Positions 33,179 to 42,387 of a stretch of DNA of 48,606 bases are shown in pieces (the stretch's first letter is position 1; every line of letters begins with the position of its first letter). The position numbers were made by a program, and so were the translations under genes. Origin of the DNA: Moduliflexus sp964602655. GTDB taxonomy: Bacteria; Moduliflexota; Moduliflexia; Moduliflexales; Moduliflexaceae. The notes below the pieces were generated by a model that had not been told where the DNA came from, did no database searches, and saw nothing but the letters and a program-made list of their open reading frames with translations. The DNA is taken from the NCBI GenBank assembly GCA_964602655.1, contig CAZRSF010000047.1:1-48606 (forward strand). The letters are read 5' to 3'.

Positions 33179-33955
33179 TCATCCTTCGCGTGGCTGTTCA
33201 TGACTGCTCTGGCGGGCTTCCGCCACGTCAACGACAATCACCGTAATATTATCCGAGCCATCATTCTCTTTTGCGGTTGAGATCAAGTTCTGGCATAATT
33301 CCAACGGCGACACATCAGCCGATAACAAGCGACATAATCCATCATCCGTCAAGCCTTTTGTCAGTCCATCGGAACACAACAGCCAACGGTCTCGCGGATG
33401 CAGTTTTTTACACCAGACGCCGGGATGCAATTGGCCTTCCTTGCCGATAAACTCTTCCAACGCATGACTTAACGGATGATAGACGGCTTTATCAGGGCTG
33501 AGATGACCTGTACGCACTAATGCCGCCGCAATCGTCTGGTCTTTGGTAATCTGCAACAGGCGTTTCTCTCGCAGTAAATAGACTCGGCTGTCCCCGGCGC
33601 AGGCCACATACGCCATGTCATGATAGATGAAGAGCAAAGCGGCGGTCGAACCTAATCCTTTGATTTCCGGCAGTTCCTGCGATTGTTGGTAGAGGTGTTC
33701 GCTCAATTCTGCCAGCGTATTGCCAATGACGAAGGTAATTTGTCCGGGAGAGGGGTCATCGAGCGTCCGTATTTTTTCTTTCATCAGCAGGGGCAATACC
33801 GTAACAACGGCCTGGCTTGCCGTTTCTCCGGCGGCTCGTCCTCCCATGCCGTCAGCCACGATAAAGAGTCGCTTTTTTTCATCGCACAAAAAAGCGTCTT
33901 CATTATGTTGACGTTTATATCCCACATCAGTCAGCCCAGCGCTAAGAATATCCAT
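33179..33955 (-). CDS. PP2C-type Ser/Thr phosphatase
   Basis: The 258-residue PPM/PP2C enzyme carries the expected metal motifs: RQHNEDAF, VADGMGGRAAGE, CAGDSRVYLLR, LLCSDGLTKGL and GSDNITVIVVD. It should remove phosphate from Ser/Thr residues placed by the neighbouring kinases. The frame is open to 34009, which would overlap the upstream FHA gene by 28 nt; ATG 33955 (MDILSAGLTDVG) gives the standard N-terminus but a weak ribosome site. It sits between the FHA pseudokinase and the WD40 kinase, so kinase and phosphatase are co-transcribed. Confidence 0.92.
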   Translation of the reverse strand: MDILSAGLTDVGYKRQHNEDAFLCDEKKRLFIVADGMGGRAAGETASQAVVTVLPLLMKEKIRTLDDPSPGQITFVIGNTLAELSEHLYQQSQELPEIKGLGSTAALLFIYHDMAYVACAGDSRVYLLREKRLLQITKDQTIAAALVRTGHLSPDKAVYHPLSHALEEFIGKEGQLHPGVWCKKLHPRDRWLLCSDGLTKGLTDDGLCRLLSADVSPLELCQNLISTAKENDGSDNITVIVVDVAEARQSSHEQPREG

Positions 33956-33981
33956 AGCTTTCACATCGTTCTTCTTGCCAG

Positions 33982-36168
33982 TTATTTCGTTGAGGAACTC
34001 ATCATCCACAAGGTTGTGGGTTCATCGAATCCGGCTAATCGAAACGCCCCTGCCAGCGTAAAACGCGCGCGATCAGCTTCGTGTAATTGTTCGACGCCGA
34101 CAGCGGAAATCATGATCCGGTTGGCTTCAGGAACCTCAGCAAGTCTGACTGGCGATTCCATGCGGTCTGTTTTGCTTACGCCTTCCATTCGACTGATCCG
34201 GTGCATTTCCAATCCATATAAATCCCCATCTACGCCAATTTTCACGGTGCCATAATGCAGAGCCAGCCGCACCTGCACCTGTGTATCTATCGGATTCGAT
34301 AAAAAGGTTTCTGCGACGGCAAACGCATCCGCCATTGCGGTGAATCCGGCAATGAATCCATCACCGGTGCCTTTCAGAAAAAACAGCGATTGCGCGCGCG
34401 CATGAGTACGCACCCGTCTCAGCATGTTTCCAACTAACGTGCTGAAATGCGTATCGCCTTTATTGACAACATATTGCGTAGATTGCACGACATCAAGCAC
34501 GAAAAGCGCCGCCTCTCGCGTCGTCCCTTCCTGGGGATTCGAAAACATGATCATACTGGACGCCGCCGCATTCTCTTGGGCGCTGCCAGCGCGTTTTTCC
34601 GGCACGACATGCCCGGCGGTATCCATGATATTCAAATCGTGCAAGACTTTGAAGATCGTTTCTCTGAACACGCCTGCGTCTGGGTAACGGAGCGTTTGCA
34701 GTTCTTTTTGAACATTGCGCGTGTCGTGCGGAATTTCCTTTTCTCGAAGCGCCCGATCTATGACACGGGCTAATGGGTCGGGAATTTGCGGATTCCGGTC
34801 GCGAATCGGCACCACCGGATGCGACGCAATCACGCCCATGTAGTCGGAAATGGACGGGCGATAGCCCTGTTCTTTACTTTTCTTGAGCAATTGGCTGAAC
34901 CCGTCTCGAATCCATGTTCCGGTCAAGACTTCATAAAACACCGCCGCAATCGAAAAGACATCTGTCGCCGGATTCAAATATTTGTAATGGGTCAATTGTT
35001 CGCGCGGCCAATACATCGGCTGTCCTAAGATATCTTCCGGCGTGGTGATGTCTGTGATTCCCGCTTCTTCGAACGTTTTTGACAGGTGGAAATCGGTGAG
35101 TTTCGAAAGCCAGGAATCTCCTTCTTGCGTGATCAGAATGCTCTCCGGCGAGAGATCGCGATGAATAATGCCTTCCCATTCGCGGATAACCCCATTGCTG
35201 GTACGGGCGGATAATCTGACGCGATGGGCATACGCTAAACCATCGAGCGCGCCGAGAAAAATCGGCGCAAGCTCGCGTAGCGGCACGCGCCCGGCGTGAG
35301 ATTGGATATACTTTTTCAATGTAATGCCGTCAATAAATTCGAAAATAAAATACAGCAGATTTCCGGCGACGCCATGCCCTAAGAACTGAACGATATGTTT
35401 ATGTTTTAATTGGCGGATAATGACAAGTTCGCGTTGCAGGATTTTGAGTTTATGCGGATTCACCATCACCCTCGGCGAAAAGATTTTGATCGCCACTAAT
35501 TGCCCGGTTTTATTTTCTCTGGCCTTATAGACGTCTCCCATTCGGCCTGTGCCGATTTTTTGTTCGATCACAAATCCTTCGATGAAAATCGGTTTCGGCT
35601 GCGATTTTTCGGATGAGATCGGGCGCTCTTTGGGCGCGTTGCCTTGAGCCGGAATATATTGCGAGGATGGCTTGCTCGTGGCCTGAATTTTTTTACATGC
35701 CACGCAGATATACGCGCCTTGCGGCGGCTGCGGCAGGCTGCGAACCTCGGCAGTGGCATCTTTGCCGCAACGCATACAGCGAACGCTTATCGGCGTTTGC
35801 TGCGCAGATTGGTAATCAGTGGCATCAAGTTCGATAGTCACTTTAATGTGTGTTTCGCCGACAGAAATCTCGTCGCCATTTTTTAAGAGCGTTTCATTGA
35901 TCGGGGCTTGCTTGAATTCCCTCGGTAACGGGGTTTTGCCCCCATAACGCACGCCATTCACGATCACGCCGTTTTTGCTGTTCAAATCGCGAAGTTTGCA
36001 GACAGGGGGAGAGACTTCGAGAAAGAAGTGCTGCCGTGAGACGTACAGATCATTGGGGAGCGAAATATGCGCATCAGCAGCGCGCCCGAACAGAAAACAA
36101 TCCGGTTTGGTAAAGACGAATCGTTTGCCTTTTACAGCGCCTGAAACCACCAATAATTCTACTTTCAT
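33982..36168 (-). CDS. FHA - zinc ribbon - pseudokinase - cyclase-like protein
   Basis: The 728-residue paralogue of the 26052 gene has FHA (about 1-115), a CxxC...CxxC zinc-ribbon-like insert (about 131-158, absent from the paralogue), a kinase fold (about 195-500) and a cyclase homology domain (about 545-728). The ATP-binding Lys is kept (VAIK), but the catalytic loop reads HRDLSPES (Lys and Asn both replaced by Ser) and DFG reads DFH, so it is probably a pseudokinase. The cyclase domain keeps the first Asp (VLDVVQST) and the GDG motif lost in its paralogue, although the final Asn is His (EMHRISR). ATG 36168 has GGAG directly upstream, which favours it over 36222. Confidence 0.9.
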   Translation of the reverse strand: MKVELLVVSGAVKGKRFVFTKPDCFLFGRAADAHISLPNDLYVSRQHFFLEVSPPVCKLRDLNSKNGVIVNGVRYGGKTPLPREFKQAPINETLLKNGDEISVGETHIKVTIELDATDYQSAQQTPISVRCMRCGKDATAEVRSLPQPPQGAYICVACKKIQATSKPSSQYIPAQGNAPKERPISSEKSQPKPIFIEGFVIEQKIGTGRMGDVYKARENKTGQLVAIKIFSPRVMVNPHKLKILQRELVIIRQLKHKHIVQFLGHGVAGNLLYFIFEFIDGITLKKYIQSHAGRVPLRELAPIFLGALDGLAYAHRVRLSARTSNGVIREWEGIIHRDLSPESILITQEGDSWLSKLTDFHLSKTFEEAGITDITTPEDILGQPMYWPREQLTHYKYLNPATDVFSIAAVFYEVLTGTWIRDGFSQLLKKSKEQGYRPSISDYMGVIASHPVVPIRDRNPQIPDPLARVIDRALREKEIPHDTRNVQKELQTLRYPDAGVFRETIFKVLHDLNIMDTAGHVVPEKRAGSAQENAAASSMIMFSNPQEGTTREAALFVLDVVQSTQYVVNKGDTHFSTLVGNMLRRVRTHARAQSLFFLKGTGDGFIAGFTAMADAFAVAETFLSNPIDTQVQVRLALHYGTVKIGVDGDLYGLEMHRISRMEGVSKTDRMESPVRLAEVPEANRIMISAVGVEQLHEADRARFTLAGAFRLAGFDEPTTLWMMSSSTK

Positions 36169-36337
36169 ATCTCCGATACTGTCTATGAGATGCCGTTTTT
36201 CTGTGACGATGACAGCCCTCACAGGTTTTCATCGCCGCCAATGATGCAGGGTTCACCGCGTTTCTGACAAGCGCGACGACATGAAGTTAAACAGGAACAG
36301 ACATATGGTGTCGTATCTTGTGTCCCCTGTCAAACGA

Positions 36338-36368
36338 ATAATACGAACAAAAAAAATATTTCTGTCAA
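36338..36368 (-). promoter_or_regulatory. Possible promoter for the FHA pseudokinase operon
   Basis: On the minus strand TTGACA (36363-36368) is followed 19 bp later by TATTAT (36338-36343). The spacer is long, and a second TTGACA at 36328-36333 has no good -10. The 244-nt gap between the WD40 kinase stop and 36168 makes a separate start plausible. Confidence 0.35.
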
Positions 36369-36412
36369 GCATATTCTTACAATTTCTGCGTCCTGCGCCG
36401 CTGATGCGCTTC

Positions 36413-39400
36413 CTATTCTTCAGCCAACTTTCCAGGAGCGAGTTTCCAATCGAATTCCCAATATCGCACCATCCGATCCCGCCCGCCGGAGAGTAAATAG
36501 TGTCCGTCCGGCGTCAGCGATATGGCTTCCACCGCATCGGTATGCCGCTCGAACACGCGCAAACATTCGCCGGTCGAGAGCTGCCAGATGCGAATCGTAT
36601 GATCCCATCCCCCTGAAATCGCAAATCGCCGGTCCGGCGTCATGGCGACCGAGGTGACATAGCCATCATGTCCATGCATGATGCGCACGCATTTTTTCCG
36701 CGCGACACTCCAAAAACGCACGGTGCCATCCCGACTGCCGGACAGCGCTAACCGTCCATCCGGCGAGAGGGCGACTGACGTGACGTAATGCGTATGCCCT
36801 TTCAGCACTTCCAGGCATTTCCCCTGTGTTAACGACCAGAAGCGCAACGACGTGTCCCAACTGCCGGACAACGCGTACCGTCCGTCGGCAGAGACGGCGA
36901 CAGCCACCACATCGCTCGTATGCCCGCGAAACACGCGCAAACATTTCGCCGTCGTCAATTCCGCCTCGCGATAGGCATCTTCCAACGGCACAATCAACCC
37001 TTCGAAACCTTCCGCGTGCCTTCCGGGCGAAAGATACCAGAGCCGCAGCGTCGTATCGGTGCTGCCTGAGATGCCAAAGCGTCCGTCAGGCGTGATGGCG
37101 ACAGTTCGAACATAATCGTCATGCTCTTTGAAGACCTTCAAGCATTCGCCCGTTGCTAACGCCCATAAACGCAACGTTCGATCCCAACTGCCGGAGAGCG
37201 CGAACGAGCGATCCGGCGACACGGCGACGCACGACACGCTTCCTCGATGGCCTTTCAATTCTCGCAGGCTCGCGCCGGTCGCCAGCGTCCAGACGCGCAC
37301 GGTGCGGTCGCGGCTTCCTGACACAGCAAATCGTCCGTCCGGCGTGACAGAAATGGAGGTAATAAAATCGGCATGTCCCTCGATGCTTCGGATCAAACGG
37401 CCTTCGCGCAACGTTTTGCGCTGCAACTGCATGCCTAACTTCGCATTCAGCGTCAACGCCGCCGGATCGCGCTCATATCCGGGAACGGCTCTGGCTAAGG
37501 CTAAAAAGGTGTACGCGGTCGCGATTTTCCCCTGATTCATGGCGGCTTCGGCGCGGGCGACATACTTCGCATATCGTTCTTTGAACAGCAGCAGTTCGGC
37601 ATGTTCTTGTTGACGGCAGACTTGCAGCGTGGCGGCATAATGCGGCGCGTCGGCATCTATCGCCCAGACGCGAAACGTTTTGTCTTTGCTGGCGGAAAAC
37701 GCGAAATGCCCATCGTTCGTGATGGCCGCCGCCGTAATACTTTCGGCATGGCCTGAAAGCGCCCGCAGACATGTTCCTGTCGCGCCCTCCCAGATACGCA
37801 GGGTTTTGTCAACGCTGCCGGAAAGAATGTAGCGCGCATCCGGCGTGATCGCGACCGCCGTAATTTGCCCCTCATGCCCTGTCAGGACGCGAAGACATTC
37901 GCCTGTACGCATATCCCACAGCCGGACGGTTTTATCCGCGCTGCCGGAGACGATGTGCGTCCCGGTGGGCGTGACGGCAACCGCCGTGACAATCTCTTGA
38001 TGTCCTTCCAACGCGCGGACTTCTTGCGCGCTCTGGGCGTCCCAGACGCGCAGGCTGGCATCGAACCAGTTCGACACAAGCAGGCGCTCATCATGCGTCA
38101 CGGCAACAGCCGTCATCCAATTGCGATGCTTCCTGAAATTCGACAATCCGCCGATCCCTTTGAATAGATCGAGTACAGTCTGCGTCTGAAGATCAACGAA
38201 ACGTAAATTCTCTTTTTCTTTGGGGATGACAGCAAATCGTCCATCTACAGAAACTGGAATCGCGGCGGCGGATTTCGTATCATGGCATTCCGAAGAAAAC
38301 TCATCGCCCGTTGGCAGCGACACAAGCTTCGACGGCTTTTCAGCGGCGCGCGATTGTGAAAAATGGGCTGTCAGCGGCTGAGCGCCTTCCGAACATGCCT
38401 TCAACGCACGGATATACATGCCGTCCTGAAGGCGTTGCACGCGAAGTTCCTCGCCGTTGCCGACAATGATCGCGTTTTCGCTGAACGTCGGCGTCACGCA
38501 TTCCATCCAATGGCTGAAGGTCGGCAACACGCGAACGCATTCGCCGGTCGCGAGATTCCACAAACGCGCGGTTCGGTCGCGGCTGACCGAAATCAGCAGG
38601 CGGCCTTCTTTGGCTATCGCGCATGAGGTTATGGCTGCCGTATGCCCTTTCAGAATATGCAGGACTTTCCCCTCCGTTATATTCCAGACTCGAAGCGTTT
38701 TATCGCGGCTGCCGGAGACGAGAAGCCGTCCGTCCGGCGAAACCGCCAGCGTCGTGATCGCATCGGCATGACCGCTGAGTGAATGCATGTTTCGTCCCAA
38801 TGGCCATGACCAGATTCGCAGCAACCCATCCTGACAGCCTGAAAAGACCTTTTGCCCATCAGGATTGACGGCTAACGCCGTGACGATATCTTTTCCTCGA
38901 AATTGCTTCAGGTATCTCCCCGTGAGCACTTCCCAGACCCAGACCGATTCGCCCGCGCAGGAAAAGAGATATTGTCCGTCTGGCGTGACCGCCGCGCTTC
39001 TGACAGGCTGCGTGTGACCGCGAAATTCCTGAAGAGATTCGCCTGTCCGCGCGTCCCACAACCGCAACGTCGTATCTGCGCTGCCAGAGATGACATGATT
39101 TCCTCCCGGCAGCATGACAAGCGCATTCACGCCCTCGGCGTGTCCGATACATGTTCGAATACATTCGCCGGTTTCGAGTTCCCACAAGCGAAGGTTCGGA
39201 CTGTTACTGTAAGAAGAGATCACAAACTTTCCGTCTGGCGTGAGCAGGGCTGCGGTCGTGGTATTGGCGTGTCCTTTACAATTCCATTGCTCGTACGACG
39301 CATTCCAGATGAATGTCCAGAGCGTTTCGCCCGATGTCAGATTCCACAGCTTGAACTCGTGACCATAGCGTAGCAGCGCCAAACGCCCATCCGACGACAG

Positions 39401-41290
39401 CACCGCGCTTTTGACTTCGTTTTTTTCTCCGACAAACGTATGCAGGCAGCGCGGCCAGGGAAACAGCACCTGCCCTTCTACACTCCGGGTCTGCTGATTG
39501 GCAAGCGTTTGTCGCTGTTGAAGCGCGCGATCTTCGACCAGTAATTCCAGCGCTTTTGCATAGGCGTCGCTCGCCTCGGCAAATTTCTCCTGCGCCATCC
39601 GCGCATCGCCTAATGCGCGCCAAATCGTACTGTACGGAATCACAGCGCCATGCTCGATTGCCTCGATCAATTCGCGTTCAGCCGCATCAGCGTCAGCGCG
39701 TTCGGTATAGATATACGCTAAATATAATCCGATCCGCGGACTGACCTGCTTCGCCTCTTTCAATCGTCGGATGACTTCTTCATCAGTAATCCGATGCTCC
39801 CGCCATTCGACTAACGCTTTGTTATAGACCGATTCGGGATGATGGGGATCAAGTTTCAATGCGTCCTCGAAGGCGATAAATGCTTCGTGTTTTCGTCCCA
39901 AGTCTAACAGCGATACCGCGCGGTTATTGAGCGCGCTCGAACGAAGTTCCGCGGTTTGCGGCTCAGGGCGTTCATACGGTCTGCCGATCGCGCTCGCATA
40001 GGCTTCGACGCACTGCCGCCGCAATTCGGCGATAGATTGCGGCCGTTTTTCAGGCTCTTTTTGCAGGCACGTCAGGATAATGTCCGCCAGAGCTGCCGGG
40101 ACACCCACGGAAAACGCTCGCGGATCAGGTGGAGGCATAAACAGATGCCGTCCGATCAACACTTGTGCGGGTTCGCGCTGTTTTCCATCATCGAATGGCC
40201 GACGCCCGCAGCAAAGTTCGAAGAAAATGCCGCCTAAAGCATAGATATCGGAGCGAGTATCCGCCTCTTTCGCCTTGCCCCATTGCTCTGGGGCGCTGTA
40301 TTCCGGCGTACCTAAATCCGAACCGGTGATCGTCATGCTTAAGCCGGAGACGCCAAGCGGGAGTTTGATGGCTTCGCCTTCGATATCCTGTTCTTTTTTA
40401 TGCCGTACGATACCGAAATCCGTGACATGCAGCCTGCCGTCGTTCGAGAGAAGCAAATTGCCGGGTTTCACATCTCGATGAGCCGCGACGCCATTTTGAT
40501 ACGCATACCCCAGACCATCGCAAGCTTGAATGATCACATCAAGAATTTTTTCCCACTCTCCCGGTCGGATTTTTCCGGCTTTGATCCAATCTTTCAAACT
40601 CCCGCCGCTGATATAATCCATAAAGACGCAGGGAATACCGCCCAATTCACGGACATACCAGCATTGCACCACATTGGGATGCATCCCTAAATTCACCCAA
40701 ATTTGCGCTTCGCGGATGAATCGCGCTTTAAATAGATCGCTGGCTTCGGAGTAGGACAGCGGCATTTTCACGGCTAACTCGACATCCCATTCCTTATGGT
40801 ACACATTGTACACAATTCCCATGCCGCCGCGTCCGATCACGCCCTTGACTTCGTATTTTCCGTCAACAACGGCGCCAATTTTCCAATGTAGTTTTTCTTG
40901 AAGCGCTTCGACTTCTGCTCGAAATGAAGGGGCTGAAGGGAAACTCGGTTTCCCGGATTTGCTCTCCTGCTCGCGCTCGCTCGTGAGCGCTTCACACTCC
41001 TCTGTGATCGTCAGAAAACGGGAGGATTCGTTCACCGCATCCTGGCTGATGGAGGCGGTCAGCGACGAAAACACCTCTTCATGCGAATACGTGTCTTCCG
41101 TTTCCTCATTGCCTTCATTTTCATTGAAAAAAGAGGATTGTGCCTGAGGAGAGTACACCCAGCGGCCAGTTAAGGTCGGGTCGAACTCCCCGTTTTTCTC
41201 GTCGGAAAACATGGTCGTCAGGTCTTCGACAGGCTCTTCTCTCTTTTTTTTCGGAAAATGCTGGGGGGCTGAATGTTTTTCATCCATCAT
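36413..41290 (-). CDS. Giant Ser/Thr kinase - TPR - WD40 protein (about 20 blades)
   Basis: The 1625-residue protein is a diverged paralogue of the 28366 gene: Thr/Glu-rich tail (1-130), kinase (about 140-420; GRGGMG, Lys175 in AVK, HRDVKPGN at 271-278, DFG at 291-293), TPR-like helices, about 13 WD40 repeats of which several in the first propeller have degenerate WD or GH signatures, a helical linker (HYAATLQVCRQQ...LARAVPGYERD) and seven regular repeats. The kinase active site is intact. GAGG lies 8 nt before ATG 41290. Together with the FHA and PP2C genes it forms a duplicated set: kinase-WD40 plus FHA protein, twice. Confidence 0.9.
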   Translation of the reverse strand: MMDEKHSAPQHFPKKKREEPVEDLTTMFSDEKNGEFDPTLTGRWVYSPQAQSSFFNENEGNEETEDTYSHEEVFSSLTASISQDAVNESSRFLTITEECEALTSEREQESKSGKPSFPSAPSFRAEVEALQEKLHWKIGAVVDGKYEVKGVIGRGGMGIVYNVYHKEWDVELAVKMPLSYSEASDLFKARFIREAQIWVNLGMHPNVVQCWYVRELGGIPCVFMDYISGGSLKDWIKAGKIRPGEWEKILDVIIQACDGLGYAYQNGVAAHRDVKPGNLLLSNDGRLHVTDFGIVRHKKEQDIEGEAIKLPLGVSGLSMTITGSDLGTPEYSAPEQWGKAKEADTRSDIYALGGIFFELCCGRRPFDDGKQREPAQVLIGRHLFMPPPDPRAFSVGVPAALADIILTCLQKEPEKRPQSIAELRRQCVEAYASAIGRPYERPEPQTAELRSSALNNRAVSLLDLGRKHEAFIAFEDALKLDPHHPESVYNKALVEWREHRITDEEVIRRLKEAKQVSPRIGLYLAYIYTERADADAAERELIEAIEHGAVIPYSTIWRALGDARMAQEKFAEASDAYAKALELLVEDRALQQRQTLANQQTRSVEGQVLFPWPRCLHTFVGEKNEVKSAVLSSDGRLALLRYGHEFKLWNLTSGETLWTFIWNASYEQWNCKGHANTTTAALLTPDGKFVISSYSNSPNLRLWELETGECIRTCIGHAEGVNALVMLPGGNHVISGSADTTLRLWDARTGESLQEFRGHTQPVRSAAVTPDGQYLFSCAGESVWVWEVLTGRYLKQFRGKDIVTALAVNPDGQKVFSGCQDGLLRIWSWPLGRNMHSLSGHADAITTLAVSPDGRLLVSGSRDKTLRVWNITEGKVLHILKGHTAAITSCAIAKEGRLLISVSRDRTARLWNLATGECVRVLPTFSHWMECVTPTFSENAIIVGNGEELRVQRLQDGMYIRALKACSEGAQPLTAHFSQSRAAEKPSKLVSLPTGDEFSSECHDTKSAAAIPVSVDGRFAVIPKEKENLRFVDLQTQTVLDLFKGIGGLSNFRKHRNWMTAVAVTHDERLLVSNWFDASLRVWDAQSAQEVRALEGHQEIVTAVAVTPTGTHIVSGSADKTVRLWDMRTGECLRVLTGHEGQITAVAITPDARYILSGSVDKTLRIWEGATGTCLRALSGHAESITAAAITNDGHFAFSASKDKTFRVWAIDADAPHYAATLQVCRQQEHAELLLFKERYAKYVARAEAAMNQGKIATAYTFLALARAVPGYERDPAALTLNAKLGMQLQRKTLREGRLIRSIEGHADFITSISVTPDGRFAVSGSRDRTVRVWTLATGASLRELKGHRGSVSCVAVSPDRSFALSGSWDRTLRLWALATGECLKVFKEHDDYVRTVAITPDGRFGISGSTDTTLRLWYLSPGRHAEGFEGLIVPLEDAYREAELTTAKCLRVFRGHTSDVVAVAVSADGRYALSGSWDTSLRFWSLTQGKCLEVLKGHTHYVTSVALSPDGRLALSGSRDGTVRFWSVARKKCVRIMHGHDGYVTSVAMTPDRRFAISGGWDHTIRIWQLSTGECLRVFERHTDAVEAISLTPDGHYLLSGGRDRMVRYWEFDWKLAPGKLAEE

Positions 41291-41316
41291 ATTTCGGCCT
41301 CATGGGGCAGGGGTAG

Positions 41317-41534
41317 GGTTCTCAAACAGGCATCTGTCCTATCAATAATACGATGCGTTGTTGCGCGATAAGAAGCGCTCCGTTCGTTCTGAGTCTGTTG
41401 ACGAGCGAATAATGGNNNNNNNNNNGGGGGGTGGGGTTCTTGAGCAGACATCAGTCCTGCCAATAATACGAATGCGTTACTGCGCGATAAGAAGCGCTCC
41501 GTTCGTTCTGAGTCTGTTGACGAGCGAATAATGG
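41317..41534. repeat. Tandem ~119-bp direct repeat around an assembly gap
   Basis: Copy 1 (41317-41415) and copy 2 (about 41431-41534) share GATAAGAAGCGCTCCGTTCG and flanking bases nearly base for base. Ten N (41416-41425) separate them, so the true copy number is unknown and the scaffolder probably joined a collapsed repeat. The region has no believable gene; the frame at 41287-41553 crosses the N run. Confidence 0.8.
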
Positions 41535-41737
41535 CTCGACACATTCGCTGCAAACGAGCGTTTTTTCGATCAACGCATCATGAAACGACAATTCTAATAT
41601 CGCAAAACGACGTGATTCATGGTTCGACGTCGCTCACCATGACCGGTCACGCTGAACGAAATCGAAGCGTCGTGAGATCACATCTGATATAGTTTTACTA
41701 CATACGGAATGCGCAAAGAAATGTCAATCGGCAAATA
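41535..41737. other. Repeat-containing non-coding stretch
   Basis: No gene is visible. Bases 41618-41672 resemble the widespread dispersed tile with TGACCGGTCACGCTGAxC, an imperfect inverted repeat around ACCGGT. With 41317-41534 this makes the whole 447-bp gap between the WD40 kinase and NUDIX genes repeat-derived, so the kinase promoter must lie inside it. Confidence 0.5.
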
Positions 41738-42172
41738 TCAAGAACGCTGAAAGGCTCGGATTATCGCGGTCAGTTCCTTAAGCGCCAGCAAATCGCAGGC
41801 ATCGTCAGGCGCAACCCAGCGCCGCTGTCGAAACATGCACTCCGGCCATTCGTCAAGGATTTCAGTCACCTCGAAGGGAAAGACGTCAATATGGCATACG
41901 CCGTCCCATTTTTTCTGCGAATACGATCCAATCGAGTGCGCACTGACAACACCGCGAATGCCCGCTTCTTCGAACGCTTCTTTCGCGGCGGAATCCTGCG
42001 GAGACATGCCGGGTTCGATAATCCCTTTCGGCAGTATCCAACGTTTGCGCCGACGAGAGGTGATCACCAAAATCTGTAATCCGGATGTCGCGCGGCGAAA
42101 TGGCAATACGGCAGATTGCTGATACCAATAGGTCGGTTTTTGCATGATATGATCGTGTCGTGTTCTCTTCAT
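41738..42172 (-). CDS. NUDIX hydrolase
   Basis: NUDIX enzymes cut nucleoside diphosphates linked to another group. The Nudix box reads LPKGIIEPG then MSPQDSAAKEAFEEAGI: the core Glu pair is present, but the usual Glu at position 7 is Met and Arg is Lys, as in the diadenosine/inositol polyphosphate-type group starting W-LPKG. About 144 residues with start 42172 (MKRTRHDHIM) or 135 with 42145 are typical; the frame is open to 42355, but those upstream residues look unlike protein. No clear ribosome site decides the start. It is last in a possible unit with the two small genes upstream. Confidence 0.85.
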   Translation of the reverse strand: MKRTRHDHIMQKPTYWYQQSAVLPFRRATSGLQILVITSRRRKRWILPKGIIEPGMSPQDSAAKEAFEEAGIRGVVSAHSIGSYSQKKWDGVCHIDVFPFEVTEILDEWPECMFRQRRWVAPDDACDLLALKELTAIIRAFQRS

Positions 42173-42387
42173 CGTAATGTGGTCTGTCTTTATTGACAGA
42201 TTTTCTCTGCAAACGTGTATCTCTTGTATGCAAAAACATCGGCAGGTGTTTGTTTCATGGCGATTCGTCGGCCTGTTGATCGGTGAGCGCGGGCGATGAA
42301 GAAGGATCGATCCTTTCTGCTGCCGCTGCTGTGTTATTCGAATGATCGCCGTCAAGCGCGGTTGACGCTCCTGACGGCTTCAGGCGA

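Noticed and set aside
28366..41290. DNA-level tandem repeats in the giant kinase genes as a separate repeat element
   Set aside because: They are explained by WD40 protein repeats in one reading frame.
41287..41553. Reading frame across the N run
   Set aside because: It translates through ten unknown bases and a direct repeat, so it is an artefact of scaffolding.
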